A stretch of 64,000 nucleotides of DNA from CBDDEC01 sp965198045 (GCA_965198045.1 CBDAOL010000012.1:124001-188000), one strand, 5' to 3'; shown: positions 53,166-62,020, numbered from the stretch's first letter. Notes: generated from the sequence alone by a model not told the origin. Translations and numbers: made by a program.

Positions 53166-54836
53166 ATGGGAGAGATCGACGGACACACGATCATCGCCCG
53201 CTCGCTCAAGGAGCAGGGCGTCGAGTCGATGTATGGCGTCGTGGGCATTCCGGTCGCCGGCATCGCCGGAGCAGCCCAGCGAGAAGGCATCAGGTACGTC
53301 GGCATGCGGCACGAGATGCCCGCCACGTACGCCGCACAGGCCGCGTCCTACCTGACGGGCCGCATCGGGACCGCGCTGGCCGTCTCCGGCCCCGGCGTCC
53401 TCAACGCCGTTGGCGCCTTCGCCAACGCCTGGTCCAACCGCTGGCCGATGTTGCTCCTGGGCGGCTCCTACGAGTCGACCGGCGGCAGCATGGGCTATTT
53501 CCAGGAGGCAGACCAGCTCTCAGCGCTGCGCCCGTACGCCAAGTACGCCGAGCGCGTCGAGAGCATGGAGCGCATCCCGATTTACATCGCCGAGGCGATC
53601 AAGAAGTCGATCCACGGCGCGCCCGGCCCGTCCTACCTCGACCTGCCCGGCGACTTCATCATGGGCAAAACCGACGAGGACAAGGTGGAGTGGGCCGCCC
53701 CGGTGGCCGACCCCCCGCGCACTGTCGTAGCGCCCGAGGACGCCCAGGCCGCCATCGACGCGCTGAAGACGGCCGAGCAGCCGCTGATCATCATCGGCAA
53801 GGGCGCCGCCTGGTCTCGCGCCGAAGAGGAAGTCCGCGCCTTCGTCGAGAAGACGGGCATCCCCTACCTCGCCATGCCGATGGCCAAGGGCGTCGTGCCG
53901 GACGACCACGACCAGCTGGCAGCGGCGGCGCGCTCGTTCGTGCTCAGCAACGCCGACCTGATCGTGCTCATCGGCGCGCGACTGAACTGGATGCTCCACT
54001 TCGGTCTGCCGCCGCGCTTCCGTAAGGACGTGCGCATCATCCAGCTCGACAAGAACCCGGAGGAGATCGGCGTCAACGTGCCGGCCGAGGTCGCCCTCGT
54101 CGGTGACGCCAAGGCCGTCGTCGGCCAGATGCTCGACATCCTTGACGCCGACCCGTGGCAGTTCCCGCAGGACTCGGAGTGGCTGCAGACGGTCAAGGCC
54201 GAGGCCCGCCAGAACCAGGAGCTGGTCGAAGGCATGAAGCAGGAGGTCACGGAGCCGATCGGCTACTACCGCGCCCTCGCCGCCCTCGACGACACGCTCC
54301 CGCGCGACGACGTGATCATCGTCGCCGAGGGCGCGAGCACGATGGACATCAGCCGCACCGTGCTGAACAACTACCACGCTCGCACGCGCCTCGACGCCGG
54401 ATCGTTTGGCTCGATGGGCCTCGGCCACGGCTTCGCCATCGGCGCCGCCGTGTCGTCGCCTGACAAGCGCGTGCTCTGCCTGCAGGGCGACGCCGCCTTC
54501 GGCTTCGCCGGCACGGAGTGCGAGGTGGCGGTCCGCTACAACCTGCCGATCACCTGGGTCGTCTTCACCAACGGCGGCATCGGCGGTCACCCCGCCGCGG
54601 CCTTCGAGGGTGAGAACATGCCGCCCGGCGGCATGAGCCCGGACGCGCGCTACGACCTGATGATGGAGGCGCTCGGCGGCAAGGGTTACAACGCCGAGAC
54701 CTACGAGGACATCGAGTCCGCCCTCAAGGACGCGATGACCCTCGACGGCCCGGCGCTGATCAACGTGCCGCTGGACCCGCGGGCGAAGAAGAAGCCGCAG
54801 CCCTTCGGCAGCTGGCTGACCCGCACCGCCGACTGA
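53166..54836 (+). CDS. 2-hydroxyacyl-CoA lyase (HACL1-like, ThDP-dependent)
   Basis: A 556-residue thiamine-diphosphate enzyme that would cleave 2-hydroxyacyl-CoA to formyl-CoA and an aldehyde. The cofactor-activating Glu is E50 (GMRHEM). YGVVGIPVAGIAG, the long LIIIGKGAAWSRAEEEV, IPYLAMPMAKGVVPDDHDQL, GARLNWMLHFGLPPRF and the ThDP motif GDAAFGFAGTE match animal HACL1. GSMGYFQEADQ is closer to HACL than to oxalyl-CoA decarboxylase (GDYEEMDQ), which is the alternative. A perfect terminator follows. It probably forms one transcription group with the thiolase-like/DUF35 pair, 135 bases upstream. Confidence 0.85.
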   Translation: MGEIDGHTIIARSLKEQGVESMYGVVGIPVAGIAGAAQREGIRYVGMRHEMPATYAAQAASYLTGRIGTALAVSGPGVLNAVGAFANAWSNRWPMLLLGGSYESTGGSMGYFQEADQLSALRPYAKYAERVESMERIPIYIAEAIKKSIHGAPGPSYLDLPGDFIMGKTDEDKVEWAAPVADPPRTVVAPEDAQAAIDALKTAEQPLIIIGKGAAWSRAEEEVRAFVEKTGIPYLAMPMAKGVVPDDHDQLAAAARSFVLSNADLIVLIGARLNWMLHFGLPPRFRKDVRIIQLDKNPEEIGVNVPAEVALVGDAKAVVGQMLDILDADPWQFPQDSEWLQTVKAEARQNQELVEGMKQEVTEPIGYYRALAALDDTLPRDDVIIVAEGASTMDISRTVLNNYHARTRLDAGSFGSMGLGHGFAIGAAVSSPDKRVLCLQGDAAFGFAGTECEVAVRYNLPITWVVFTNGGIGGHPAAAFEGENMPPGGMSPDARYDLMMEALGGKGYNAETYEDIESALKDAMTLDGPALINVPLDPRAKKKPQPFGSWLTRTAD

Positions 54837-54868
54837 GGCAACGTCCCGAGGGCGCTTCGCAGACACAC

Positions 54869-54905
54869 GAGGACCGGCGGGGCTGACCGCCGGTCCTCTG
54901 TTTGT
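54869..54905 (+). terminator. Rho-independent terminator of the 2-hydroxyacyl-CoA lyase gene
   Basis: Perfect 12-bp stem (54869-54880 and 54887-54898) with a 6-base loop, then TGTTTGT. It lies 32 bases after the stop codon and could also end the convergent DinB pseudogene. Confidence 0.85.
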
Positions 54906-54911
54906 CGTTGG

Positions 54912-55407
54912 TTAGATCTGTTCGCCGAGGCCCGCCGCGTCAGCGAATGCCCAGCCGTCGAGGTCCCGATGCTCGAGGCCCTGCGCGGCCATGGCCAGCC
55001 AGATTTGCGTTCGATGTTCGACCCCGTGCTCTACGGCGTGGAGCAGAAAGAACCGGCGCGGGTACCGGTATTCGTGGCCGCGGAACGACAGAGTTACCTG
55101 CGGGTCATCATCGACCGTGCGCGCCTGCTCGATGAGCTGCGCGTTCGACGGAGGGTCTCAGCAGCGAGCGCTTCAAAACCGGGCCAGCCGTCCCAATCGG
55201 GTGTATCCGGATCACGCTGTCGTCCATCGAGTCGCCCGAGAAACGAACACTGCGAGAGCACTGTGTGCAGAAGGGTTTCACGAATGGAGCCGTAGCCGCA
55301 ACGAACGGATCGTCGAGCTGTCGATCGTCGACGCGGCGGCAAGCTTCGATGAGCTCACGATTCGCCCAGGCGTTGTAACGCAGCATCTGCGTCAGCGACT
55401 CACTCAT
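54912..55407 (-). pseudogene. DinB-family gene with two single-base deletions
   Basis: A DinB protein can be rebuilt from three frames. Frame one (from ATG 55407) gives SLTQMLRYNAWANRELIEAC. Frame two gives GSIRETLLHTVLSQCSFLG and DWDGWPGFEALAAETL. Frame three gives QLIEQARTVDDDP, RRFFLLHAVEHGVEHRTQIW and GWAFADAAGLGEQI to TAA 54912. Both shifts (near 55310 and 55135) require one missing base each. The metal-ligand histidines (FLLHAVEHGVEHR) are in the third frame, so the encoded product would be inactive. Confidence 0.8.
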
Positions 55408-55559
55408 CCTGCCCCCGTCCGCCTGTCGTCCCGAGCCCGCCCACCTTCGTCGACCATTCCCGAGGCCGCAACGCCGTAGCCCCCCACCGCCCGAGGCGGG
55501 TACGATCGCTGGCAGCAATGACCGCCTGCGGCCCGCGGGCGTTACGAGGGGGACCGACC

Positions 55560-56715
55560 ATGGATCTCGGGGACAGCCCAGCCGAGGCGACGTTCCGCGC
55601 CGAGGTGAGGGAGTTCATCGACGAGCACGGCGACCACGCCCGCCGCGGTGGAGGGCGCGAGGGCTACAAGAAGTGGCGCGAGGCGCTGGTCGACAAGGGC
55701 TGGATCGCCCCTGCGCGGCCGAAGGATGTCGGTGGCGCAGGCCTCGGCGTCACTGAGCAGTTCGTGCTGAACGAGGAGTTCGCCGAGAACGGCCTGAGCA
55801 ACTTCGGCGGCATGGGCGTGATGATGTTCGGCCCCACCCTGCTGATCCACGGCAACGAGGAGCAAAAGGAGGAGCACCTTTCGCGCATCCTCAAGGGCGA
55901 GACCAACTGGTGCCAGGGTTACTCCGAGCCGGGCAGCGGCTCCGACCTCGCCTCGCTGCAGACGCGCGCCGTGCGCGACGGCGACGACTTCGTCATCAAC
56001 GGCCAGAAGATCTGGACCACCGGCGCGCAGTTCGCGGACTGGATGTTCATGCTCGCGCGCACCGACCCGGAGGCGCCGAAGCACCGCGGCATCACCTACT
56101 TCCTCGTCAACATGAAGACGGACGGCATCAACGTCCGCCCGCTCACCACCATGGCCAACCAGCAGACGTTCAACGAGGTGTTCTTCGAGGACGTACGGGT
56201 GCCCGCGACCAACGTCATGGGCGAGGTCAACCGCGGCTGGTACATGGGCACGACCACCCTCGACTTCGAGCGGAGCGGCATCGGCAGCGCGGTGGGCACG
56301 ATGCGCGGCCTGGAGCGCATGCTCGATCGCGCGAAGGACGAGCCGGTCGACCAGACCGTGCTCGGCACCTCCAAGACCTGGCGCATCGACTTCGCCGACC
56401 GCGCCATCGAGGCGAATGTGGCGCGTCAGCTCTCGAACAACGTGGTCTCGCTGCAGGCTCGCGGCCTGGTCCCGAACCACGAGGCGTCCGCCTCGAAGCT
56501 GTTCACCACCGAGCTGCGTCAGCGCATCGCGCGCACGACGCTCAAGCTCTTACGGGCTGTATGGCATCCTCTGGGACACGAAGCAGGACTATGCGCAGAA
56601 GGGCCGCGCCGCGACCGGCTACCTCGACAGCGTCTCCTCGACGATCGCCGGCGGTACGTCGGAGATCCAGCGCAACGTGATCGCAACGAGAGGCCTCGGC
56701 CTGCCGCGCGGCTAG
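55560..56715 (+). pseudogene. Acyl-CoA dehydrogenase with a +1 frameshift near the C-terminus
   Basis: An FAD-dependent acyl-CoA dehydrogenase of about 385 residues. Typical segments are GYSEPGSGSDLASLQTRAVR, INGQKIWTTGAQFADWMFML and the C-terminal SSTIAGGTSEIQRNVIATRG. After RTTLKL an extra T at about 56550 (CTCTTACGG for CTCTACGG) shifts the frame; the +1 frame resumes YGLYGILWDTKQDYAQKGRA to TAG 56715. The paralogue at 59318 is intact over the same stretch. The last 55 residues complete the flavin and substrate fold, so the product would be defective. Start ATG 55560 follows GAGGGGGA. Confidence 0.85.
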
Positions 56716-56836
56716 CGCCGCCTCGACGCACGCACCGCACGAGAGCGCCACGAGGCGCCTTGTTACGTATTTGCCTCAAATCCCGGAGGATTGGTAGCAT
56801 CTCAGCGGTCCAAACACATCAACGGCGAGGAACCCC

Positions 56837-57740
56837 GTGAGCCACGTCTGTTACGCATGCGACCCCGATAACCCCGATCGCGTCGTCTGCGTCGAGAACG
56901 ATACAGACCATTGTGAGTCTCGTCGATCGCTTTGAGAGACCGCCCGGCATCGCGAACGGCGGCTTCGCCATCGGCACCCTGGCGTGTGCCGTTGCTCGGG
57001 CGGGCGAGGGCGCGCCCTACAGGATCACCGGCCGGCTCAACGCGCCGGTGCCACTCCACGAGGACCTCATCGCCGTTGTCGAGCGTCACGGCGACGGTCA
57101 GTGGGTGGCCAGCCTCAACGCTAGCGAGCGCGAGCTGATCAGCGGCACCGTAGATCTCGGACCCGCTGGGCATGAGACCTGGGCTGAGCTGCCCGAGGAC
57201 CTCGATGCGGCCGTGACACGGATGCATTCGCATGTACATGACCGACCGACCGGCCGCACGCTCCGACAGTTCATGGATCCCAGTGGGATGGGGATGCCGG
57301 ACGACAAGTGCTTCGGTTGCGGGCGTGCAGTCGAGAACGGGGGCCTGTACCTGCTCGGGCGAGCGGTCGCCGAGGACATGATTCTCTCCGACCTCGCCGG
57401 CGCGCCTGAGTACGAGGACGCGGATGGCCGGTTTCCCGTGGCGGTCGCCGCCGCAGCGACCGATTGCGGCACAGGTCGGTGCTGGAATGCGATAGGGCGC
57501 GAATTTCTCGCTGCGCTGAGGAACGACGGCAACGTGATGTTCACCGGCACGCTCGAGTACCACTTCCTCCGCCCGATGCCACCGAGCGGTCAGGAGTACC
57601 GAGTACTTGCGACGCAGTTCGGGCGTGATGGGCGGAAGTACTACGGCGTCTCCGCCTTCGACACTTCGGGTGTGCCGTACCTGGTGAGCAAAGGCACTTG
57701 GATCGTCGTGCCCAACGCCTACCTCGGCGACGGCAGCTGA
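56837..57740 (+). CDS. Double-hotdog thioesterase-like protein, probably frameshifted near its start
   Basis: The main frame (GTG 56913 to 57740, 275 residues) holds two hotdog-like halves: FERPPGIANGGFAIGTLACA with RLNAPVPLHEDLIAVVERHG, and KCFGCGRAVENGGLYLLGRA with EYHFLRPMPPSGQEYRVLAT. The missing start of the first half, a CYACDPDNPDR segment parallel to CFGCG in the second, lies in another frame from GTG 56837 and would join if one T near 56912 were removed. The family hydrolyses or binds acyl-CoA. It lies among acyl-CoA dehydrogenase genes, fitting that role. Confidence 0.68.
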
Positions 57741-57770
57741 CGGACCCGGCCCCCCTGGGAAGGCATCCGC

Positions 57771-58016
57771 ATGCGCAGATTCAAACTCCGCCGCGATATC
57801 GACGAGAGCGGCCTTTCCGGCACCGGTGATGTGGTGGAGGGCGTCCAGTTCTGGAACGGTCAGGTCGCGATTACCTGGCGCTCACCACAAACCGTCGTCA
57901 GCGTGTTCCCGAACATCGAGGTCTTCGAGCGCGTCCACATGCGCGACACCGGCTCGCTCCACTGGATCGATGAGGAGCACGTCCCCGAGCCGCCCTCGGT
58001 GACCCCCGACCGCTAG
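57771..58016 (+). CDS. Hypothetical small protein
   Basis: 81 residues, with an N-terminal basic segment (RRFKLRRDIDESGLSGTGDV) and a beta-rich middle (VEGVQFWNGQVAITWRSPQ, TVVSVFPNIEVFERVHM). It resembles small bacterial proteins of unknown function that begin FxLxRDxDxSGxSGTG. Its TAG stop lies inside a stretch (GCTAGCCGCC) also found upstream of the intact acyl-CoA dehydrogenase gene. Confidence 0.65.
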   Translation: MRRFKLRRDIDESGLSGTGDVVEGVQFWNGQVAITWRSPQTVVSVFPNIEVFERVHMRDTGSLHWIDEEHVPEPPSVTPDR

Positions 58017-58190
58017 CCGCCTGCCCCGTCGCCGTACGTAGGCTCGCGCTGCGCCGCGACGAGTGTCGCGCAGAAGGGCCGCGCCGCGACCGGCTACCTC
58101 GACAGCGTCTCCTCGACGATCGCGGGCGGCACGTCCGAGATCCAGCGCAACGTGGTCGCCACGAGAGGCCTCGGCCTGCCACGCGGCTAG
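58014..58190 (+). pseudogene. Acyl-CoA dehydrogenase relic: 5' flank fused to 3' end
   Basis: Bases 58068-58190 repeat, with about six differences, the last 41 codons of the acyl-CoA dehydrogenase at 55560 (56593-56715), including SSTIAGGTSEIQRNVVATRG and the TAG. Bases 58014-58067 resemble the upstream flank of the other copy (59241-59300: GCTAGCCGCC, a GTAGG-TCGCGCTG element and GCCGCGACGAG-GTCGCGC). The coding region between is gone, so this is an internally deleted gene copy. It has no usable start. Confidence 0.8.
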
Positions 58191-58212
58191 CCGCCGCCTT
58201 CCGCCCGGGCTG

Positions 58213-59046
58213 CTATGTCGTCTGGATGAACTGCTGGATCAGGGGCACGATCGTCTCAGGTGCGTCTTCCTGGCAGAAGTGGCCGGCGTCTTCGAGCACG
58301 GTGACTGGGCCGTCCGGCCAGAGTGTCTCGAAGAGGCTGATGGCGCGCTGAGGGTAAATGGCGTGGTCTTGTATGCCCTCGACAAGCATCGCGGGCTTCG
58401 CGCGCACAGCCTTGACGTTGGTCGCGCACTCCGCGACGAAGGGGCCGATGCGCTGATTGTAGGCGTCCATCGGGAACTCGATGGCGCCGAAGCACTCCTC
58501 GCGTGAGTCGAACGGCGCCGAGTAAGCGTCGATCCAATCCTGGTCGACGGCGGCGCTGTTCTCGAAGCCGATGATCTTCATCACGCTGAGCACCGTGCTC
58601 CCGAGGTTGCCGAGGACGGCCTCGGTTGTGCCGTCCTCGAGGCCGTCGCCGAACCACTGGAACCACCGCGTGCGCGCGGGTGCGTCCCGGAGCGGCGGCC
58701 CCGGCATGAGCGGGACGACGGTGTTGAGCAGGCAGAGGCGCGTGACGCGCTCTGGGTGCAGCGCGGCGAAGCAGCCGCCCATCGGACCGCCCCAGTCCTG
58801 CATGACCAGCGTGATCTCGGTGAGGTCCAGTTCCTCGACGAGCGCTGTCAGATTCTCCACGTGCGTGCGCAGCGTGTACTCGCGGTCCTGTGGTGTCTCG
58901 CTCTTACCGAAGCCCATATGGTCCGGGACGATCACGCGGTGCGCGCGAGCGAGTTCCGGGATGAAGTTGCGGTAGAGGTAACCCCACGTCGGCTCGCCGT
59001 GCAGCAGCACGATCGGAGCGCCGGCGCCCTCGTCGACATAGTGCAT
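58213..59046 (-). CDS. Haloalkane dehalogenase-like alpha/beta hydrolase
   Basis: 277 residues from ATG 59046. HGEPTWGYLYRNFIPELA and VIVPDHMGFGKSETP precede the nucleophile elbow LVMQDWGGPMGG, where Asp and Trp match haloalkane dehalogenases; the His is in LEDAGHFCQEDAPET. These enzymes replace halogen by hydroxyl on alkyl chains. Upstream residues FPFAPHFSDAPGFRMHYVDE continue in frame without a start. ATG 59122, with AAGGA before it, would supply one if one base of a five-C run (59113-59117) were removed, so the natural start may be frameshifted. Confidence 0.88.
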   Translation of the reverse strand: MHYVDEGAGAPIVLLHGEPTWGYLYRNFIPELARAHRVIVPDHMGFGKSETPQDREYTLRTHVENLTALVEELDLTEITLVMQDWGGPMGGCFAALHPERVTRLCLLNTVVPLMPGPPLRDAPARTRWFQWFGDGLEDGTTEAVLGNLGSTVLSVMKIIGFENSAAVDQDWIDAYSAPFDSREECFGAIEFPMDAYNQRIGPFVAECATNVKAVRAKPAMLVEGIQDHAIYPQRAISLFETLWPDGPVTVLEDAGHFCQEDAPETIVPLIQQFIQTT

Positions 59047-59317
59047 GCGAAAGCCGGGCGCGTCGCTGAAGTGCGGAGCGAACGGGAACGTGGCGTTGAA
59101 GGTGGCGTCGGCGGGGGTTCATGGTCGGTTCCTTCATCGATCGCTGTGCATCGTACCGGCCCGGTCGTGCTGGAGCGTTCGATGCAGCACCGCACGAGCG
59201 TGCGCGAGGCGTCCCTGTTGCGTCGGCGCCGACCCGGCCCGCTAGCCGCCCGCTCCTTCCCGCATGTAGGATCGCGCTGTGCCGCGACGAGCGTCGCGCG
59301 GACGTTGAGGAGCCACC

Positions 59318-60490
59318 ATGGAACTGACCGACACACAGAGCGAAGCCGAGTTCCGCACCGTTGTGCGCGAGTTCATCGACGAGCACGGGCCGTCTGCCCG
59401 CGGCGACGGTGGCGACTTTGACGGCGGCTGGTCTCGCGAAGCCCGCGAGCGCATGAAGGGCTGGCGTGACGCCATCGTCGAGCGTGGCTGGGTGGCCCCG
59501 GCGTGGCCCGCGGAGTACGGCGGCGCCGGCATGAGCCCGCGTGAGCAGTTCATCCTCAACGAGGAGTTCGCCGAGAACGGTCTCACCAACGTCGGTGGCT
59601 TCGGTGTGATGATGCTCGGCCCCACGCTCATGGTGCACGGCACCGAGGAGCAGAAGGCCGAGATCCTGCCCAAGATCCTCGCGGGCGAAGTTGTCTGGTG
59701 CCAGGGCTGGTCCGAGCCCAGCAGCGGCTCCGACCTCGCCTCGCTGCAGACGCGCGCCGTCCGCGACGGCGACGAGTACGTCCTCAACGGTCAGAAGATT
59801 TGGACCTCGGGCGCACAGCACGCCGACAAGATGTACATGCTCGCGCGAACCGACCCGGACGCGCCGAAGCACCGAGGCATCTCACTGCTGATGCTGAATA
59901 TGCGCCAGTCCGGCGTCGAGGTGCGGCCATTGACCAACATGGCCAACAGCCAGGGCTTCAACGAGGTCTTCTTCGAGGATGTGCGCGTCCCCGTGAAGGA
60001 CCGTGTCGGCGAAGAGAACCGCGGCTGGTACGTCGGTATGACGCTCACCGACTTCGAGCGCTCCGGCATCGGCAACGCGGTCGGCACGCAGCGACGCCTC
60101 GAGGCGCTCCTGCGCCGCTCGAAGGAGCGTGACGATGTCAGCCGCACGTCCACCTGGCGGCTGGCGTTCGTCGACCGCTGGCTCGAAGCGGACATCGCCC
60201 GTCTCTTCAGCTACGTCAACATCAGCATCCAGGACCGCGGCATGGTCCCGAACCACGAGGCGTCGATGTCCAAGCTCTTCACCTCGGAGCTGGGCCAGCG
60301 CATCGCGGGGACCGAGCTGAAGCTGTTCGGCCTCTACGGCACGATGTGGGATGCCGAGCGCGAAGAGGGGAACCGCGGCCGCGCCGCCGGCGGCTACCTC
60401 TCCGCCGTCTCGAGCACGATCGCGGGCGGCACGTCCGAGATCCAGCGCAACATCATCGCCACCCGCGGGCTGCAACTCCCAAGGGGTTAG
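59318..60490 (+). CDS. Acyl-CoA dehydrogenase
   Basis: A 390-residue intact FAD-dependent dehydrogenase that would introduce a double bond into acyl-CoA. GWSEPSSGSDLASLQTRAVR, LNGQKIWTSGAQHADKMYML, FERSGIGNAVGTQRRLEALL and STIAGGTSEIQRNIIATRGL cover the flavin and substrate regions. It resembles the frameshifted paralogue 3 kb upstream along its whole length. Start ATG 59318 has GAGGAG upstream, and a TAGGAT hexamer at about 59267 could be its -10. A tandem repeat and then a terminator follow. Confidence 0.95.
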   Translation: MELTDTQSEAEFRTVVREFIDEHGPSARGDGGDFDGGWSREARERMKGWRDAIVERGWVAPAWPAEYGGAGMSPREQFILNEEFAENGLTNVGGFGVMMLGPTLMVHGTEEQKAEILPKILAGEVVWCQGWSEPSSGSDLASLQTRAVRDGDEYVLNGQKIWTSGAQHADKMYMLARTDPDAPKHRGISLLMLNMRQSGVEVRPLTNMANSQGFNEVFFEDVRVPVKDRVGEENRGWYVGMTLTDFERSGIGNAVGTQRRLEALLRRSKERDDVSRTSTWRLAFVDRWLEADIARLFSYVNISIQDRGMVPNHEASMSKLFTSELGQRIAGTELKLFGLYGTMWDAEREEGNRGRAAGGYLSAVSSTIAGGTSEIQRNIIATRGLQLPRG

Positions 60491-60550
60491 AGCCCCAGGG
60501 GTTATAGTCCGAGAGGTTAGAGCCGCGGGATTAGAGCCCGAGGGGTTAGC
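60479..60550 (+). repeat. Imperfect 13-16 bp tandem repeat after acyl-CoA dehydrogenase
   Basis: Five degenerate copies of GGGTTAGAGCCC-AG lie head to tail (for example AGGGGTTAGAGCCCC, AGGGGTTATAGTCCG, AGAGGTTAGAGCCGC). The first copy contains the TAG stop of the dehydrogenase. Confidence 0.75.
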
Positions 60551-60576
60551 GCGCAGCCTCGGCGACACAACGGACG

Positions 60577-60600
60577 GCCGCCCGCAAGGGCGGCTGTTTT
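60577..60600. terminator. Bidirectional-looking terminator GCCGCCC-GCAA-GGGCGGC
   Basis: A perfect 7-bp stem with a GCAA tetraloop (60577-60594), then TGTTTTG. It ends the acyl-CoA dehydrogenase transcript and lay between it and the original end of the convergent nitroreductase gene before IS insertion. Confidence 0.85.
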
Positions 60601-60632
60601 GATCGGGCGCAGGGGACTCAGGCTCGCGTGAG

Positions 60633-60641
60633 CTGTTCGCC
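60633..60641. repeat. Target-site duplication, left copy
   Basis: CTGTTCGCC abuts the left inverted repeat of the insertion sequence. The identical nonamer abuts the right end at 62046-62054. Confidence 0.9.
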
Positions 60642-60666
60642 GAGATATCGTCAGAAGTTGTGGACG
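60642..60666. repeat. Left terminal inverted repeat of the IS
   Basis: 25 bases matching the reverse complement of 62021-62045 at 22 positions; differences are at positions 13, 17 and 24. Confidence 0.9.
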
Positions 60667-60743
60667 GGGTAGCAGAGAGAGGCGGCGTACCCTCCCTGTA
60701 ATCAGGAGACGGCCGGTTGGCCGGCCGGGGAGGAGTACGCCGG

Positions 60744-62004
60744 ATGTTGAGGATAGTGCATGAGAGCGGCGGGCAGGAGGTGGGGGTTGCCCAGGTCGGC
60801 CTGGACGAGCTCTGCCGCATCGCTGCCCAGGAGATGCTCGCGGTGGCGCTGGAGGCCGAACGTCAGGCCTACCTTGAGCGCCACGCGGGCGTGGTGGATA
60901 CGTCGGGCCGCCGACTCGTCGTCGGCAACGGCTACGCCCGCCCGCGCGAGATCACGACCGCCGCGGGCCGGGTCGAGGTCAAGGCGCCACGGGTCGACCA
61001 CCGCCGTCGCGATGAGCAGTACACCTCGGCGATCCTGCCGCGGTACATGCGGAGTTCGCCCAAGGTGACGGAGGTGTTGCCGCTGCTCTACCTGCGCGGG
61101 CTCTCGACCGGTGACTTCGTCCCGGCGCTCTCGGCCTTCTTCGGCTCGGATGCGGGGCTCTCCGCCTCGACCGTCAGGCGGCTCACGGCGGGGTGGGAGG
61201 CCGAGCACGAGCGCTGGCAACGGCGCAGCCTCGCCGATGTCGACTACGTCTACCTCTGGGCGGACGGCGTCCACTTCAATGTCCGCCTCCAGGAGGACCG
61301 GCTCTGCTGCCTGGTGCTGGTCGGGGTGCGTCCCGATGGGAGCAAGCAGCTGGTGGCCGTTCAGGACGGCTACCGCGAGGACACGCAGTCGTGGCTCGAC
61401 CTGCTGCGGGACCTGCGCGAGCGCGGCATGACCGCCCCGGAGCTGGCGGTCGGTGATGGCGCGCTCGGGTTCTGGGCGGCGCTGCGTGAGGTCTTCCCCA
61501 GCACCCGGGAGCAACGCTGCTGGGTACACAAGACCGCGAACGTGCTGGCGGCGCTGCCCGATCGCACGCAGGGCGAGGCGAAGAGAGCGCTCCAGGCGAT
61601 CTACACCGCCGGGACACGCGCGGACGCCCTGGATGCCGCGCGCACTCGCGGAGCAGTTCGCGGAGTGGCCGAAGGCGACGGCGAAGATCACGGATGACCT
61701 CGAACGGCTGCTCGCGTTCCACGACTTCCCCGCCGAGCACCATGTGCACCTGCGCACGACGAACCCGATCGAGTCAACGTTCGCCACGGTGCGGCTGCGC
61801 CAGCGCGTGACGAAGGGCGCCGGCTCCCGGTCAGCTGGACTGGCGATGGCCTACAAGCTGCTCGATGCCGCCGAGGAGCGCTGGCGGCGAGTGAACGCAC
61901 CGCATCTGGTCGCCGTTGTTCGCGCGGGCGGCGTCTTCATCGACGGCACGCTCCAGGAGCGACAGGCGAGCCACGCGGTGAGCGACGGGAGGGACGCCGC
62001 CTGA
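60744..62004 (+). pseudogene. IS256-type DDE transposase, frameshifted
   Basis: A mutator-type transposase of about 415 residues. RVEVKAPRVDHRR, LYLRGLSTGDFVPALSAFFG, the first catalytic Asp in VYLWADGVHFNVR, the second in LAVGDGALGFWAALR and QRCWVHKTANVLAAL are in frame from ATG 60744. After ADALDAA the frame shifts by +1 near 61641 (extra C), and the second part supplies EQFAEWPKATAKITDDLERL and the catalytic Glu in RTTNPIESTFATVRLRQR. GGGGAGGAG precedes the start. As written the product lacks its Glu and would be inactive. Confidence 0.88.
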
Positions 62005-62020
62005 TCTGCCCCCTACAGCT

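Noticed and set aside
53520..54866. 448-codon minus-strand frame opposite the 2-hydroxyacyl-CoA lyase
   Set aside because: Val/Asp/Arg-rich shadow of a highly conserved enzyme.
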